64,000 nt of DNA, taken from assembly GCF_022919715.1 (NCBI RefSeq), contig NZ_CP095042.1, forward strand, positions 3,534,001 through 3,598,000. Reading direction: 5' to 3'. Of this stretch, positions 32,656-41,493 are shown one piece after another. Each line of letters starts with the position of its first letter. The first letter of the stretch is position 1. The position numbers and the translations under genes are program-made. The notes below the pieces were generated by a model that was not told the origin of the DNA, did not search any database, and worked only from the letters and a program-made list of their open reading frames with translations. This stretch comes from Agromyces sp. H17E-10 (lineage in GTDB: Bacteria; Actinomycetota; Actinomycetes; Actinomycetales; Microbacteriaceae).

Positions 32656-33821
32656 GGGGTCTCCGGGTGGTCGTCGGTCGGGGAGTGGCGATACGTGATG
32701 GCGGCGTCGGGCGCGTAGCGCCACACCGGCAGGAACCGGTCGGCGTAGTGGAGTTCTGCCGCGAGCTGCTCGGCGCAGAACCCGCGCACGAGCGCCTCGT
32801 CGAAGAGCTCGGGGCGGGTGAGCCCGCCTCGGTATGCCTCGAGGAAGGCGCCGCGGGCGCGGTCGGCCCACGCGAAGGCGCGGTCGTCGGCGCGGCCGAG
32901 GCGGCGCTGCGCGACGGCTGCGACGAGGTCGAGCGAGACGAGCAGGTGGGCGACGTCGCGTGCGGCCGCGTCGGACCGCTCGCGGTCGTCGGCCGACAGT
33001 TGCGGGTCGCCGTCGAAGTCGATGACGGTGTACTCGCGTCGGCCGTGGCCGTCAGGCGCGGCGAGCACCTGCCCGAGGTGCAGGTCGCCGTGGATCGGGA
33101 ACTCGAGGCCGGGGGCGGTGCCCTCGAGCGACCGGATGTCGCGGGCGAGTGAGGCGCGTCGGTTGTGCAGCCTCGCACCGGTCGCGCCGTCGGCGGGGTC
33201 GGCGGAGGCGAGCGCCCGCGCCAGCGCGTCGTCGGCGCGGGTGAGGCGGGCGGCCGGCGCCGCAGCGCCCGACGACGTCGCGGTCGCGCCGAGCACGTCG
33301 TGGATGCGCGCGACCCGTGCGCCGAGGAGGGCCGGCCACTCGGGTTCGGGTCCGCCGTCGAGGACGGCGACGACGTCGGCCACCGCCCAGGTCCAGCCGT
33401 CGTCGGCACCGGGCAGGTAGTCGGTCACGATCGCGAGGGTCGAGGTGCCGAGATCGGGATGCCGCCAGCCGACGCTGCCGACCAGTCGCTCCACGCCCTC
33501 GGTGCCTGCGGCGGCGAGCCGGTCGAGGAGCAGCGCGGAGCGGTCGGCCGCGGACCACCGGCCGACGATCTTCACCATGAGGCGCTCGTCGACGATGACC
33601 GAGACGTTCGTCTGGTCGACGGTGATCGCCCGCTCCGAGGCATCCTCGCCGATCTCGGGGCCCGCGACCGCGCGGGCGAGCGCACGGGCGAGGCCGTCGC
33701 CCGCGGCAGCGCGCCGGCCGTCGACGAGCACGGCGCCGTCGTCGCCGACCGAGAGCACACGGCCGCCGACGACCGGTCGCACACCGTCGACCGTTGCATC
33801 GCCACTGATGATCGAGTTCAT
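32619..33821 (-). CDS. Maltokinase-fold sugar kinase, probable glucosamine kinase
   Basis: A 400-residue kinase with the aminoglycoside-phosphotransferase/maltokinase fold. FPIHGDLHLGQVL (about residues 240-252) is the catalytic loop with the Asp base. VIDFDGDPQL (about 263-272) replaces the DFG-type metal-binding motif. The N-terminal cap region contains VDQTNVSVIVDERLMVKIV with the ATP-contact lysine. This pattern (HGDLHxGQ, DFDGDP) matches the actinobacterial glucosamine-kinase family, known from Streptacidiphilus jiangxiensis and related to maltokinases. The motifs fit that family better than trehalose-linked maltokinase, and no treS, glgB or glgE lies nearby. It heads the left-going operon and overlaps the SIS gene by 37 nt. 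ATG at 33821 in an AT-rich region; specificity for glucosamine is an inference. Confidence 0.82.
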   Translation of the reverse strand: MNSIISGDATVDGVRPVVGGRVLSVGDDGAVLVDGRRAAAGDGLARALARAVAGPEIGEDASERAITVDQTNVSVIVDERLMVKIVGRWSAADRSALLLDRLAAAGTEGVERLVGSVGWRHPDLGTSTLAIVTDYLPGADDGWTWAVADVVAVLDGGPEPEWPALLGARVARIHDVLGATATSSGAAAPAARLTRADDALARALASADPADGATGARLHNRRASLARDIRSLEGTAPGLEFPIHGDLHLGQVLAAPDGHGRREYTVIDFDGDPQLSADDRERSDAAARDVAHLLVSLDLVAAVAQRRLGRADDRAFAWADRARGAFLEAYRGGLTRPELFDEALVRGFCAEQLAAELHYADRFLPVWRYAPDAAITYRHSPTDDHPETPWTPPPSAPTSS

Positions 33822-33824
33822 TGA

Positions 33825-33849
33825 ATTCGGATTATAACTATTCGGTGAA
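33825..33849. promoter_or_regulatory. Candidate operator/promoter region between kinase operon and potD
   Basis: The AT-rich stretch between the divergent operons has ATTCGG at 33825-33830 and ATTCGGTGAA at 33840-33849. Similar words (ATTCGG, ATTCCGTGGAA) occur at 38608-38628 in the other divergent promoter of the cluster. The rest of the gap 33822-33941 carries only the potD ribosome-binding site GGAGG (33931-33935). Confidence 0.35.
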
Positions 33850-33941
33850 GCCCGCTCCAGTACTTTGTACCGGGCATTGCCATTTCTTGATGAGCGATGC
33901 AACAATCGCTCAACCTTGTCCACTGTTGCAGGAGGTTTCCC

Positions 33942-35048
33942 ATGCGTTCGACCCGACGTCTCGTCGCCGCCTCGGCCGGCACGGTCGCACTCGCACTCGC
34001 CCTCACGTCGTGCGCGTCGGGCGGTGGTGACACCGCCGGCGAGACGCTCGACCCCGACGCCGATCTCAGCAAGCAGTCGCTCACCGTCTCGATCTGGTCG
34101 GACTACTATCCCGAAGACCTCGCCGAGCAGTTCGAGCAGGCCACCGGCGTGAAGACGACGATCGTCAACCACACCACCAACGAGGACATCGTCGCGAAGC
34201 TCACGGCGAGCGCCGACTCCGGCATCGACGTCGCATTCATGTCGGGCCAGTACGCGCAGGCGCTCGGCGAGCAGGGGCTGCTCGCGAAGCTCGACAAGTC
34301 GCTCATCCCGAACGAGGAGAACCTCTATCCCGAGGCGACCGAGCTCGCCTACGACGAGGGCAACGTCTACTCCGAGCCGTACGCGTGGGGCACGACGGGC
34401 CTCTGCTACCGTCCCGACCTCACGGGCTTCGCCCCGACGTCGTGGAACGACCTGCTGAACCCGAAGCCCGAGCTCGAGGGCAAGACCACGATGCTCTCGA
34501 CCGACCGCTGGCTCGCGATGCCGGCGCTGAAGGCCGCCGGCTACTCGGTCAACACGACCGACGACGCCGAGCTCGACGAGGCGAAGGCGCAGCTCCTCAA
34601 GACGAAGCCGACGCTCCTCGCATACGACGACACGACGTTCTACTCGAAGCTCGTCTCGGGCGAGGCCGCGATGGTCGAGGCGTGGGACGGCTGGTGCAAC
34701 TACGGCATCGCCGAGAACCCCGACATCGAGTTCGTCGTGCCCGACGAGGGCGCCGACCTCTGGGTCGACACGATGACCGTGCTGAACAGCTCGAAGAACA
34801 AGGAGGCCGCGATGGCCTTCGTCAACTACATCCTCGATCCCGAGGTGCAGACCTGGGTGGCCGAGAACATCCTCTACAAGGTGCCGAACCAGCAGGCCAT
34901 GGAGGCGCTCGACCCGGCGCTCGTCGAGCAGTACCCGACGCTCGGCATCTCGGTCGACGACCTCATGAAGCAGGAGGCGATCGTCGACCTCGGCGACGAC
35001 ACCACGAAGTACGTCGACCTCAACGCCGAAGTGCTCGCGACCAACTGA
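33942..35048 (+). CDS. Polyamine-type ABC transporter substrate-binding lipoprotein (PotD-like)
   Basis: A 368-residue secreted lipoprotein. The signal peptide is followed by the lipobox LTSC (Cys about residue 25). The mature part has SIWSDYYPEDLAEQFEQATG, the start of PotD/PotF-type binding proteins. YSEPYAWGTTGLCYRPD and AMVEAWDGW contain the aromatic and acidic residues that clamp polyamines in this family. Permease and ATPase genes follow directly (4-nt gap). GGAGG lies 6 nt before the ATG. Polyamine specificity is inferred from family resemblance and from the oxidase and aldehyde dehydrogenase genes of the cluster. An amino-sugar conjugate is also possible given the divergent kinase. 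Confidence 0.87.
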   Translation: MRSTRRLVAASAGTVALALALTSCASGGGDTAGETLDPDADLSKQSLTVSIWSDYYPEDLAEQFEQATGVKTTIVNHTTNEDIVAKLTASADSGIDVAFMSGQYAQALGEQGLLAKLDKSLIPNEENLYPEATELAYDEGNVYSEPYAWGTTGLCYRPDLTGFAPTSWNDLLNPKPELEGKTTMLSTDRWLAMPALKAAGYSVNTTDDAELDEAKAQLLKTKPTLLAYDDTTFYSKLVSGEAAMVEAWDGWCNYGIAENPDIEFVVPDEGADLWVDTMTVLNSSKNKEAAMAFVNYILDPEVQTWVAENILYKVPNQQAMEALDPALVEQYPTLGISVDDLMKQEAIVDLGDDTTKYVDLNAEVLATN

Positions 35049-35052
35049 CGCC

Positions 35053-35955
35053 GTGACCTCGACGCTCGATCGGGCCGCCCCCGCCGCACGCGCACCGCGC
35101 GTGCGGCGGGGGTTGGCCCCCGTCCCGTTCCTCGCACCGGGCATGTTCTTCCTCATCGTCTTCATGGCGATCCCGGTGGGCCTGCTCGCGTTCTACAGCT
35201 TCTTCAAGCGCGGCCGATTCGGTGGCGTCGTGTTCGAGTTCACGCTCGACAACTGGGTGAAGCTGTTCGAGCCGCTCTACCTCGGCGTCATCGGCCAGTC
35301 GATCGTCGTCGCATTCGTCGTGACGGTACTCGCGCTCCTGCTCGGCTACCCGATGGCCTACGCGATCGCGGGCCTGTCGCCGAAGTGGCGCACCGTCGCG
35401 CTCGTCGCGATCGTGCTGCCCTTCTGGACCAACTTCCTCATCCGCACCTATGCCTGGATCCTGCTGCTCAACAACGCCGGCTGGGTGAACCAGTGGCTGC
35501 AGGGGCTGGGCATCATCGACGACCCGATCGCGATGCTGTACACGCCGCAGGCGATCGTCGTGGGCCTCCTCTACATGTACCTGCCGCTCATGGTGCTGCC
35601 GCTCTACGCGTCGCTGCAGCAGCTCGACCCCTCGCTGCGCGAGGCGGCGACGAACCTCGGGGCCACGCCCTGGCGCACGTTCCGCACGGTGACGCTGCCG
35701 CTCTCGCTGCCGGGCGCGCTCACCGGCTGCATCTTCGTGTTCGTGCCGGCGATGTCGAACTTCGTGATCCCCGAGCTCATCGGCGGCGGCAAGACGATCA
35801 TGGTCGGCAACCTCGTGCGCGACCAGTTCTTCGAGGCGCGCGACTGGCCGTTCGGTGCGACCCTCGCGCTCGTGCTCACGATCCTGCTCGTCGTGGTGAT
35901 CGTCGTGCAGTCGGCCGTCTCCCGACGCCTGACCGAAGGGAGTCGTCGTGGTTGA
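35053..35955 (+). CDS. Polyamine-type ABC transporter permease (PotB-like)
   Basis: A 300-residue permease with six hydrophobic segments. The EAA loop reads EAATNLGATPWRTFRTVTLPLSLPG (given as EAATNLGATPWRTF then RTVTLPLSLPG), which docks the ATPase PotA. WTNFLIRTYAWILLLNNAGWVNQWL is characteristic of the PotB branch. The GTG start lies 4 nt after the potD stop, and the end overlaps potC by 8 nt. It forms the membrane channel with the next gene product. Confidence 0.88.
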   Translation: MTSTLDRAAPAARAPRVRRGLAPVPFLAPGMFFLIVFMAIPVGLLAFYSFFKRGRFGGVVFEFTLDNWVKLFEPLYLGVIGQSIVVAFVVTVLALLLGYPMAYAIAGLSPKWRTVALVAIVLPFWTNFLIRTYAWILLLNNAGWVNQWLQGLGIIDDPIAMLYTPQAIVVGLLYMYLPLMVLPLYASLQQLDPSLREAATNLGATPWRTFRTVTLPLSLPGALTGCIFVFVPAMSNFVIPELIGGGKTIMVGNLVRDQFFEARDWPFGATLALVLTILLVVVIVVQSAVSRRLTEGSRRG

Positions 35956-36790
35956 CGTGCAGAACCCGCCGACGACGGCGATGCGCGAGGCCGACCCGGC
36001 GTCGGCGCCGCGCGCGGTGCGCAAGGCCCGCAGCATCCTCGTGCCGTTGTGGCTCGGCTACGCCTTCCTGTACCTGCCCATCCTCGTCGTCGTGATCATG
36101 AGCTTCAACGACTCTGAGAACCTGTTCGTGTGGCGCGGATTCTCGCTGCGCTGGTACCCCGAGCTGTTCGCCGACGAGAAGATCATGCAGGGGCTCGCGA
36201 ACACCCTCGTGGTGGCGGCGGGCGCGACGGCGATCGCGACCGTGCTCGGCACGCTCCTCGCGTACGGCATCCAGAAGTACACGCGCGGCGGGCTCATCCG
36301 CGCCTTCGCGATCGCGCCCGCGATCCTGCCCGACCTGCTGCTCGGCATCGGCCTGCTGACGTTCTTCTCGCTGTTGTCGCTGACGCTCGGGCTGCACTCG
36401 GCGATCCTCGCGCACGCCGTGTTCGCGACGGCGTTCGTCACCGCGATCGTGCTCGCCCGCATGGCGAGCATCGACCAGAGCCTCGAGGAGGCGTCGCGCG
36501 ACCTCGGCGCCGGCCCCGTGCGCACGTTCATGCGGGTGACGCTGCCGCAGCTCGCCCCCGGCATCGTCGCGGGGGCCCTCCTCGCCTTCACGCTCTCGAT
36601 CGACGAGTTCGTGATCGCGTTCTTCACGACCGCACCGACGCAGCCCACGCTGCCGATCGTCATCTACTCGATGGTGCGCTTCGGGGTCACGCCCGAGGTG
36701 AACGCCCTCGCCAGCATCCTGCTGCTCGTGAGCATCGTCACGGTGATTGCGGCGCAGCGCCTGACCAGACTGACAGGAACCACGAAGTGA
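35948..36790 (+). CDS. Polyamine-type ABC transporter permease (PotC-like)
   Basis: A 280-residue permease with six hydrophobic segments. [25 protein letters not shown] is the PotC-type start of the first periplasmic loop. The EAA motif is [45 protein letters not shown] is conserved in PotC/PotI. GTG start, overlapping potB by 8 nt and potA by 4 nt; the whole importer is translationally coupled. Confidence 0.88.
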   Translation: MVDVQNPPTTAMREADPASAPRAVRKARSILVPLWLGYAFLYLPILVVVIMSFNDSENLFVWRGFSLRWYPELFADEKIMQGLANTLVVAAGATAIATVLGTLLAYGIQKYTRGGLIRAFAIAPAILPDLLLGIGLLTFFSLLSLTLGLHSAILAHAVFATAFVTAIVLARMASIDQSLEEASRDLGAGPVRTFMRVTLPQLAPGIVAGALLAFTLSIDEFVIAFFTTAPTQPTLPIVIYSMVRFGVTPEVNALASILLLVSIVTVIAAQRLTRLTGTTK

Positions 36791-37965
36791 GCACCGCACC
36801 CCTTCTCCGCGTCGATGGCGTCCGCGCCGTCTACGGCGACACCGTCGCCCTGCACGACATCTCGCTCGACATCGAGGGCAACGAGTTCTTCGCCCTGCTC
36901 GGCCCGTCGGGCTGCGGCAAGACCACGCTGCTCCGGTCGATCGCGGGCTTCGAGACGCCCGCCGCCGGTCGCATCGAGCTCGACGGCGACGACCTGCTGC
37001 GCATGCCGGCGCACCGGCGGCCGGTCAACATGATGTTCCAGAGCTACGCGCTCTTCCCGCACATGTCGGTGGAGAAGAACGTCGCCTACGGCCTCGAGTC
37101 CGAGGGCGTCGGGCGCGCCGAGACCGCGAAGCGCGTCGCCGAGGTCATGGACGTGGTCGGGCTCGGTCATCTCGCGAAGCGCCGGCCGGGTCAGCTGTCG
37201 GGTGGCCAGCGCCAGCGGGTCGCGCTCGCGCGCGCCATCGTCAAGCGCCCGAAGCTGCTGCTGCTCGACGAGCCGCTGTCGGCGCTCGACCGCCAGGTGC
37301 GCGCCTCGATGCAGCTCGAGCTGAAGCGTCTGCAGCACGAGGTCGGCCTGACCTTCGTCGTGGTCACGCACGACCAGGAGGAGGCCATGTCGATGGCCGA
37401 CCGCATCGCCGTGCTGCGCGACGGCCGACTCGAGCAGCTCGCGACGCCGCAGGAGCTGTACGCCAACCCCGCGACGCGCTTCGTCGCGTCGTTCATCGGC
37501 TCGGCGAACCTGCTCGACGGCGTCGCCCGCGCGGGGCGCGTCGAGGTCGCGGGCGTCGGCGCGGTCGCGGTCGACGGGCTCGCGCTCGCCGACGGCTCGG
37601 CGGCGACGGCCGTGGTGCGCCCCGAGGACATCGAGCTCACGGCCGATGCCGCGACCGCCGTGCTCAGGGGTTCGATCGTCGACACCTACTTCCTCGGCGG
37701 CGCATCGACGCTCGCCGTCGAGGTGCCCGGTCTCGCGGCGCCGGTCATCGCCTCGGTGCACGGCGCGAGCACGTTCACCCGCGGCGATGCCGTGGGTGTG
37801 CGGTTCGGCCGTGCGACGGCCGTCGCACGCGAGACGTCGGGCGAAGCGGATGCCGCTGCCGTGGCATCCTCGATCGCCGACGTGCCGACCCCGCAGGCGG
37901 CCGAGCCGACGGGGGAGCGCGCCCCCGGCGCCGCTCAGGAGGAGGCGGAGGGCGTCAGGTCATGA
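36787..37965 (+). CDS. Polyamine-type ABC transporter ATPase (PotA-like)
   Basis: A 392-residue ATPase. Walker A is GPSGCGKTT (about 39-47), the Q-loop [19 protein letters not shown], the signature [15 protein letters not shown], Walker [13 protein letters not shown] and the switch His in [19 protein letters not shown]-terminal TOBE-like domain (about 240-360) is followed by a 30-residue Ala/Glu tail. It powers uptake through PotB/PotC. The GTG start overlaps potC by 4 nt. Its last 31 nt overlap, tail to tail, the end of the opposing tetR gene. Confidence 0.9.
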   Translation: MSTAPLLRVDGVRAVYGDTVALHDISLDIEGNEFFALLGPSGCGKTTLLRSIAGFETPAAGRIELDGDDLLRMPAHRRPVNMMFQSYALFPHMSVEKNVAYGLESEGVGRAETAKRVAEVMDVVGLGHLAKRRPGQLSGGQRQRVALARAIVKRPKLLLLDEPLSALDRQVRASMQLELKRLQHEVGLTFVVVTHDQEEAMSMADRIAVLRDGRLEQLATPQELYANPATRFVASFIGSANLLDGVARAGRVEVAGVGAVAVDGLALADGSAATAVVRPEDIELTADAATAVLRGSIVDTYFLGGASTLAVEVPGLAAPVIASVHGASTFTRGDAVGVRFGRATAVARETSGEADAAAVASSIADVPTPQAAEPTGERAPGAAQEEAEGVRS

Positions 37966-38555
37966 CCCGTCGCGAGCCGCGCGCTCGCCAGGATCAGTTC
38001 GAGGGCGCCGTCGTGGTCGATCGTGGGGTGGCCCGCGATGATGCGGTAGCCGTAGGCGTCCTCGAGTGCGACGAGGTTGCGCGCGATCACGAGCGAGGGC
38101 TGCGCGAGCGCGAAGATGCCGCGCGCGGCGCCCTGCTCGAGCACGACCTGGTACATGCCCACCTGCCGGTCGTACAGGGTCGTGAGCAGCGAAGCCATGA
38201 GGGGGTTGCGGCCCGCCGACCCGCCGAGCTCGCACAGCAGGCGCACCTCGGTGTCGCCCGGTCCGCTCGGGAGCCCCGACGCCGCGAGCGCGACGAGCCG
38301 CTCGACGGGATCGTCGGGCAGCTGCTCGAGCATGCGCACGCGCGCTTCGTAGAACCGCTCCATGCCCGCGCGGTTCGCCTCGAACATGAGCTCGTCGACG
38401 TCGGGATAGTAGTAGAGCACGGCGCTCGAGGTGAGGCCGGCCTCTTCGGCGACGCGGTTCAGCCGCGCCCCGTCGGGTCCGTGCGCCGCGATCGCACGCT
38501 GGGCCGCCGCAACGAGCTGGCTGCGTCGCTCCTCTTGCCGCTTCGGTCGCGCCAT
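37935..38555 (-). CDS. TetR/BetI-like regulator of the amine/amino-sugar cluster
   Basis: A 206-residue TetR protein. [26 protein letters not shown] (in two consecutive family blocks, about residues 31-56) is the helix-turn-helix, close to BetI. The start at 38555 ([11 protein letters not shown]) is favoured over upstream ATGs because homology begins there. It sits between the two right-going transport/metabolic operons and diverges from the glycosyltransferase. The shared words at 33825-33849 and 38608-38628 would let one repressor control all three operons (inference). Its 3' end overlaps potA by 31 nt on the opposite strand. Confidence 0.85.
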   Translation of the reverse strand: MARPKRQEERRSQLVAAAQRAIAAHGPDGARLNRVAEEAGLTSSAVLYYYPDVDELMFEANRAGMERFYEARVRMLEQLPDDPVERLVALAASGLPSGPGDTEVRLLCELGGSAGRNPLMASLLTTLYDRQVGMYQVVLEQGAARGIFALAQPSLVIARNLVALEDAYGYRIIAGHPTIDHDGALELILASARLATGHDLTPSASS

Positions 38556-38607
38556 GCGCTGCCCCCTCGTCGTCGAGTTCTCTGTATCGGTGCTCAATGA
38601 TACGTCG

Positions 38608-38637
38608 ATTCGGCCATATTCCGTGGAACTCTTGACA
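38608..38637. promoter_or_regulatory. Candidate operator and -35 box before the glycosyltransferase operon
   Basis: ATTCGG (38608-38613) and ATTCCGTGGAAC (38618-38629), the latter containing the dyad TTCC-GT-GGAA, precede TTGACA (38632-38637). A weak -10 (CACCAT, 38655-38660) lies 17 nt on. AAGGAG precedes the ATG at 38686. The 130-nt gap is distinctly AT-rich compared with the rest of the window. Confidence 0.4.
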
Positions 38638-38685
38638 ACACAAATTCTTTTCATCACCATTCAATAAATCGACGAAGGAGTCATC

Positions 38686-39987
38686 ATGACCGGCGAGCGC
38701 CGCACGTTCCTGTTCATGCCCGAGAGTGCCTACGGGCCCACGAACAACTGCATCGGCATCGGCAACGTGCTCCTCCAGCGCGGCCACCGCGTCGTCTTCG
38801 CCGCCGAGCGGTCGTGGGAGGGCAAGCTCTTGGCCCTCGGCTTCGAGGAGGACCTCGTCGACCTCGCGCCCGCCCCCGAGGAGGAGGTGGAGCAGGACGC
38901 CGGCCAGTTCTGGAAGGACTACATCCGCGACGTCTCGCCCGAGTTCCGCAAGACCACCGCCGAGCAGCTCGAGACCGTCACGCTGCCGATCTGGCAGGCG
39001 CTCGTCGAGGGGGCGAAGTACTGCGAGCCGCAGCTCAAGGCGATCATCGAGCGCGTGCGGCCCGACGTCGTCATCGAGGACAACGTGCTCGCCTTCCCGG
39101 CGCTCGTGACGGCGGGCGTGCCGTTCGTGCGCATCGTCTCGTGCAACCCGCTCGAGGTGCCGGGCGACGGCATCGCCCCCGTCTTCTCGGGCCTCGCCGC
39201 CGACGACCGTGCCGCGTGGCCGGCCTTCCGTGCCGAGTTCGACCGCACGCACCGTCCGCTCTGGCAGGAGTTCGACGCGTGGGTGCAGGAGCAGGGCGCG
39301 CCACCGCTGCCCGAGCTCGAGTTCATCCACCGCGGCGACGAGAACGTCTACGTCTACCCCGAGGTGCTCGACTACACCGACGAGCGACCGCTCGACGAGA
39401 CGTGGCACCGCCTCGACTCCTCGGTGCGAGAGACGGAGCAGGCGCCCGCCGACCTGCCCGCGTCGTTCACGGACGGCAGCCGTCCGCTCGTCTACTTCAG
39501 CCTCGGCTCGCTCGGGTCGGCCGACGTCGAGCTCATGCGTCGCGTGATCGCCGCGCTCGCCGACCAGCCGGTCAACGTCATCGTCTCGAAGGGGCCGCTG
39601 CACGACGAGATCGAGCTCGCCGACAACATGTGGGGCGCCGAGTTCCTGCCGCAGACCAAGATCCTGCCGCTCGTCGACCTCGTCATCACCCACGGCGGCA
39701 ACAACACGACGACCGAGGCGCTGCACTTCGGCAAGCCGATGGTGCTGCTGCCGCTCTTCTGGGACCAGTACGACAACGCCCAGCGCGTCCACGAGCGGGG
39801 CTACGGCCTGCGTCTCGACCCGTACCGCTTCACCCCCGACGAACTCGCCGGTGCCGTGCGGTCGCTGCTGGAGGACGAGGCGCTGCGCGAGCGCGTCGCG
39901 GCGGCGGGTGCCGACATCCGTGCGCGCGACGGCGTCTCGGCCGCGGCCGATGTCATCGAGCGCGTCGGCGCCCGGGAACGGGTGTGA
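38686..39987 (+). CDS. MGT-type glycosyltransferase (GT1, YjiC/UGT-like)
   Basis: A 433-residue GT-B glycosyltransferase. The N-terminal domain has PESAYGPTNNCIGIGNVLLQRGHRVVFAAE in adjoining blocks, the acceptor side. The C-terminal donor domain carries THGGNNTTTEALHFGKPMVL then PLFWDQYDNAQRV (about residues 325-357), the nucleotide-sugar-binding motif of macrolide and plant-type GT1 enzymes. Such enzymes transfer a sugar from UDP- or dTDP-sugar to small acceptors with OH or NH groups. In a transport/catabolic cluster this is unusual. It may glycosylate an amine, or work in the reverse, deglycosylating direction. It is the first gene of the operon and overlaps the next by 4 nt (GTGA). Acceptor unknown. 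Confidence 0.83.
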   Translation: MTGERRTFLFMPESAYGPTNNCIGIGNVLLQRGHRVVFAAERSWEGKLLALGFEEDLVDLAPAPEEEVEQDAGQFWKDYIRDVSPEFRKTTAEQLETVTLPIWQALVEGAKYCEPQLKAIIERVRPDVVIEDNVLAFPALVTAGVPFVRIVSCNPLEVPGDGIAPVFSGLAADDRAAWPAFRAEFDRTHRPLWQEFDAWVQEQGAPPLPELEFIHRGDENVYVYPEVLDYTDERPLDETWHRLDSSVRETEQAPADLPASFTDGSRPLVYFSLGSLGSADVELMRRVIAALADQPVNVIVSKGPLHDEIELADNMWGAEFLPQTKILPLVDLVITHGGNNTTTEALHFGKPMVLLPLFWDQYDNAQRVHERGYGLRLDPYRFTPDELAGAVRSLLEDEALRERVAAAGADIRARDGVSAAADVIERVGARERV

Positions 39988-41414
39988 CCGCCCTCGAGGC
40001 GCGCGCGCACGATCAGGCACGGGCGGCGCTCGCCGACGCCGCCCCGCGCGCCTTCTGGACCGACCGGAGCCAGGCCGACGGTGCGCCCGCGCCGCGCCCG
40101 CCGCTCACGGGTCGCGCCGAGGCCGACCTCGTCGTCGTCGGCGCAGGCTTCACCGGGCTGTGGACGGCCTGGCGAGCGCTCGAACGCGACCCCGGGGCAT
40201 CCGTCGTCGTGCTCGAGGCCGAGCGGGTCGCGCACGGCGCGACCGGTCGCAACGGCGGCTTCGTCTCGAGCTCGCTCACGCACGGGCTCACGCACGGCAC
40301 CGCGATCTGGCCCGACCAGGTCGGTGCCCTGCACGAGGAGGGCGAGCGCAACCTCGACGAACTCGTCGCGACGATCGAGGGCGCCGGCATCGACTGCGGA
40401 CTGCGTCGCGCCGGCAAGACGACGATCGCGATCGAGCTGTGGCAGCTCGACGGCCTCCGCGAGGCCCACGAGCTCGGGGCGCGGCACGGCGTCGCCCTCG
40501 AACTGCAGAGCCGCGACGAGGTGCAGGCCGACGTGCACTCGCCGACCTACCTCGGCGGGCTGCGCGACCGCACGGGCACGGTGCTCGTCGACCCCGCGCG
40601 GCTCGCCTGGGGCATGGCCGCCGAACTCGAGCGCCGCGGGGTGCGCATCTTCGAGGCTTCCGCGGTCACGGACATCGATCGCGTCGGACCCGGCGTCCGC
40701 GTGCGCACCGCCCTCGGCAGCGTCGACGCGCGCGGCGCGGTCGTCGCGACCGCCGCGTATCCCGCGCCGCTTCGCCGGCTCGGCAACTACATCATGCCGC
40801 TCTACGATCACGTGCTCATGACCGAGCCGCTCGACGCCGCGCAGCAGGCGGCGATCGGCTGGGGTGAGGGGCAGGGGCTCACCGACGCGGGCAACCAGTT
40901 CCACTACTACCGGCCGACCGCCGACGGGCGCGTCCTCTTCGGCGGCTGGGACGCGGTGTACTACTTCGGCGGCAGGGTCGACGCGAGCCTCGAGCAGCGC
41001 GACGCGTCGCACGAACTGCTCGCGCGGCACTTCTTCGAGACCTTCCCGCAGCTCGAGGGGTTGCGGTTCACGCACCGCTGGGCCGGGCCGATCGACTCGA
41101 CCACCCGTTTCACCGCCGCGTACGGCACGGCGCGCGGCGGACGCGTCGCCTACGCGGTCGGGCACACCGGCCTCGGCGTCGGCGCATCGAGATTCTCGGC
41201 CGACGTCGCGCTCGACCTGCTCGCGGGCGAGCCGACGTCGCGACTGCGGTACGACATCGTGCGGCGCCGGCCGTTCCCGATTCCGCCCGAGCCGCTGCGC
41301 AACCCGATCGTGCAGTTCACGCGGCACTCGATCCTCGCCGCCGACGCGCACGAGGGGCGGCGCAACCTCTGGCTGCGCACCCTCGACCGCTTCGGGCTCG
41401 GCTTCAACTCCTGA
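39984..41414 (+). CDS. DAO-family FAD oxidoreductase (PuuB-like)
   Basis: A 476-residue FAD enzyme of the D-amino-acid-oxidase/glycine-oxidase fold. DLVVVGAGFTGLWTAWRAL (about 48-66) is the Rossmann motif, and VVLEAERVAHGATGRNGGFV carries the conserved GATGRNGG of gamma-glutamylputrescine oxidoreductase-like proteins. HRWAGPIDSTTRF and YAVGHTGLGVGASRF form the C-terminal FAD cradle. In the Puu pathway such an enzyme oxidises gamma-glutamylputrescine to the aldehyde, but no glutamylputrescine synthetase is present here. The substrate may therefore be the free or a differently conjugated amine. The GTG start overlaps the glycosyltransferase stop by 4 nt. An aldehyde dehydrogenase follows after 79 nt. 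Confidence 0.85.
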   Translation: MTALEARAHDQARAALADAAPRAFWTDRSQADGAPAPRPPLTGRAEADLVVVGAGFTGLWTAWRALERDPGASVVVLEAERVAHGATGRNGGFVSSSLTHGLTHGTAIWPDQVGALHEEGERNLDELVATIEGAGIDCGLRRAGKTTIAIELWQLDGLREAHELGARHGVALELQSRDEVQADVHSPTYLGGLRDRTGTVLVDPARLAWGMAAELERRGVRIFEASAVTDIDRVGPGVRVRTALGSVDARGAVVATAAYPAPLRRLGNYIMPLYDHVLMTEPLDAAQQAAIGWGEGQGLTDAGNQFHYYRPTADGRVLFGGWDAVYYFGGRVDASLEQRDASHELLARHFFETFPQLEGLRFTHRWAGPIDSTTRFTAAYGTARGGRVAYAVGHTGLGVGASRFSADVALDLLAGEPTSRLRYDIVRRRPFPIPPEPLRNPIVQFTRHSILAADAHEGRRNLWLRTLDRFGLGFNS

Positions 41415-41493
41415 ACCACACCTCGTCGGTCGACGATCGAGCGCAGTGACCGCAGCGAGCGCATCGAGACCGGCACCACCTGAAAGGCACACG

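Noticed and set aside
32619..33821. Maltokinase of the trehalose/GlgE pathway
   Set aside because: The fold is shared, but no treS, glgE or glgB is near, and the coupled SIS isomerase fits an amino-sugar kinase better.
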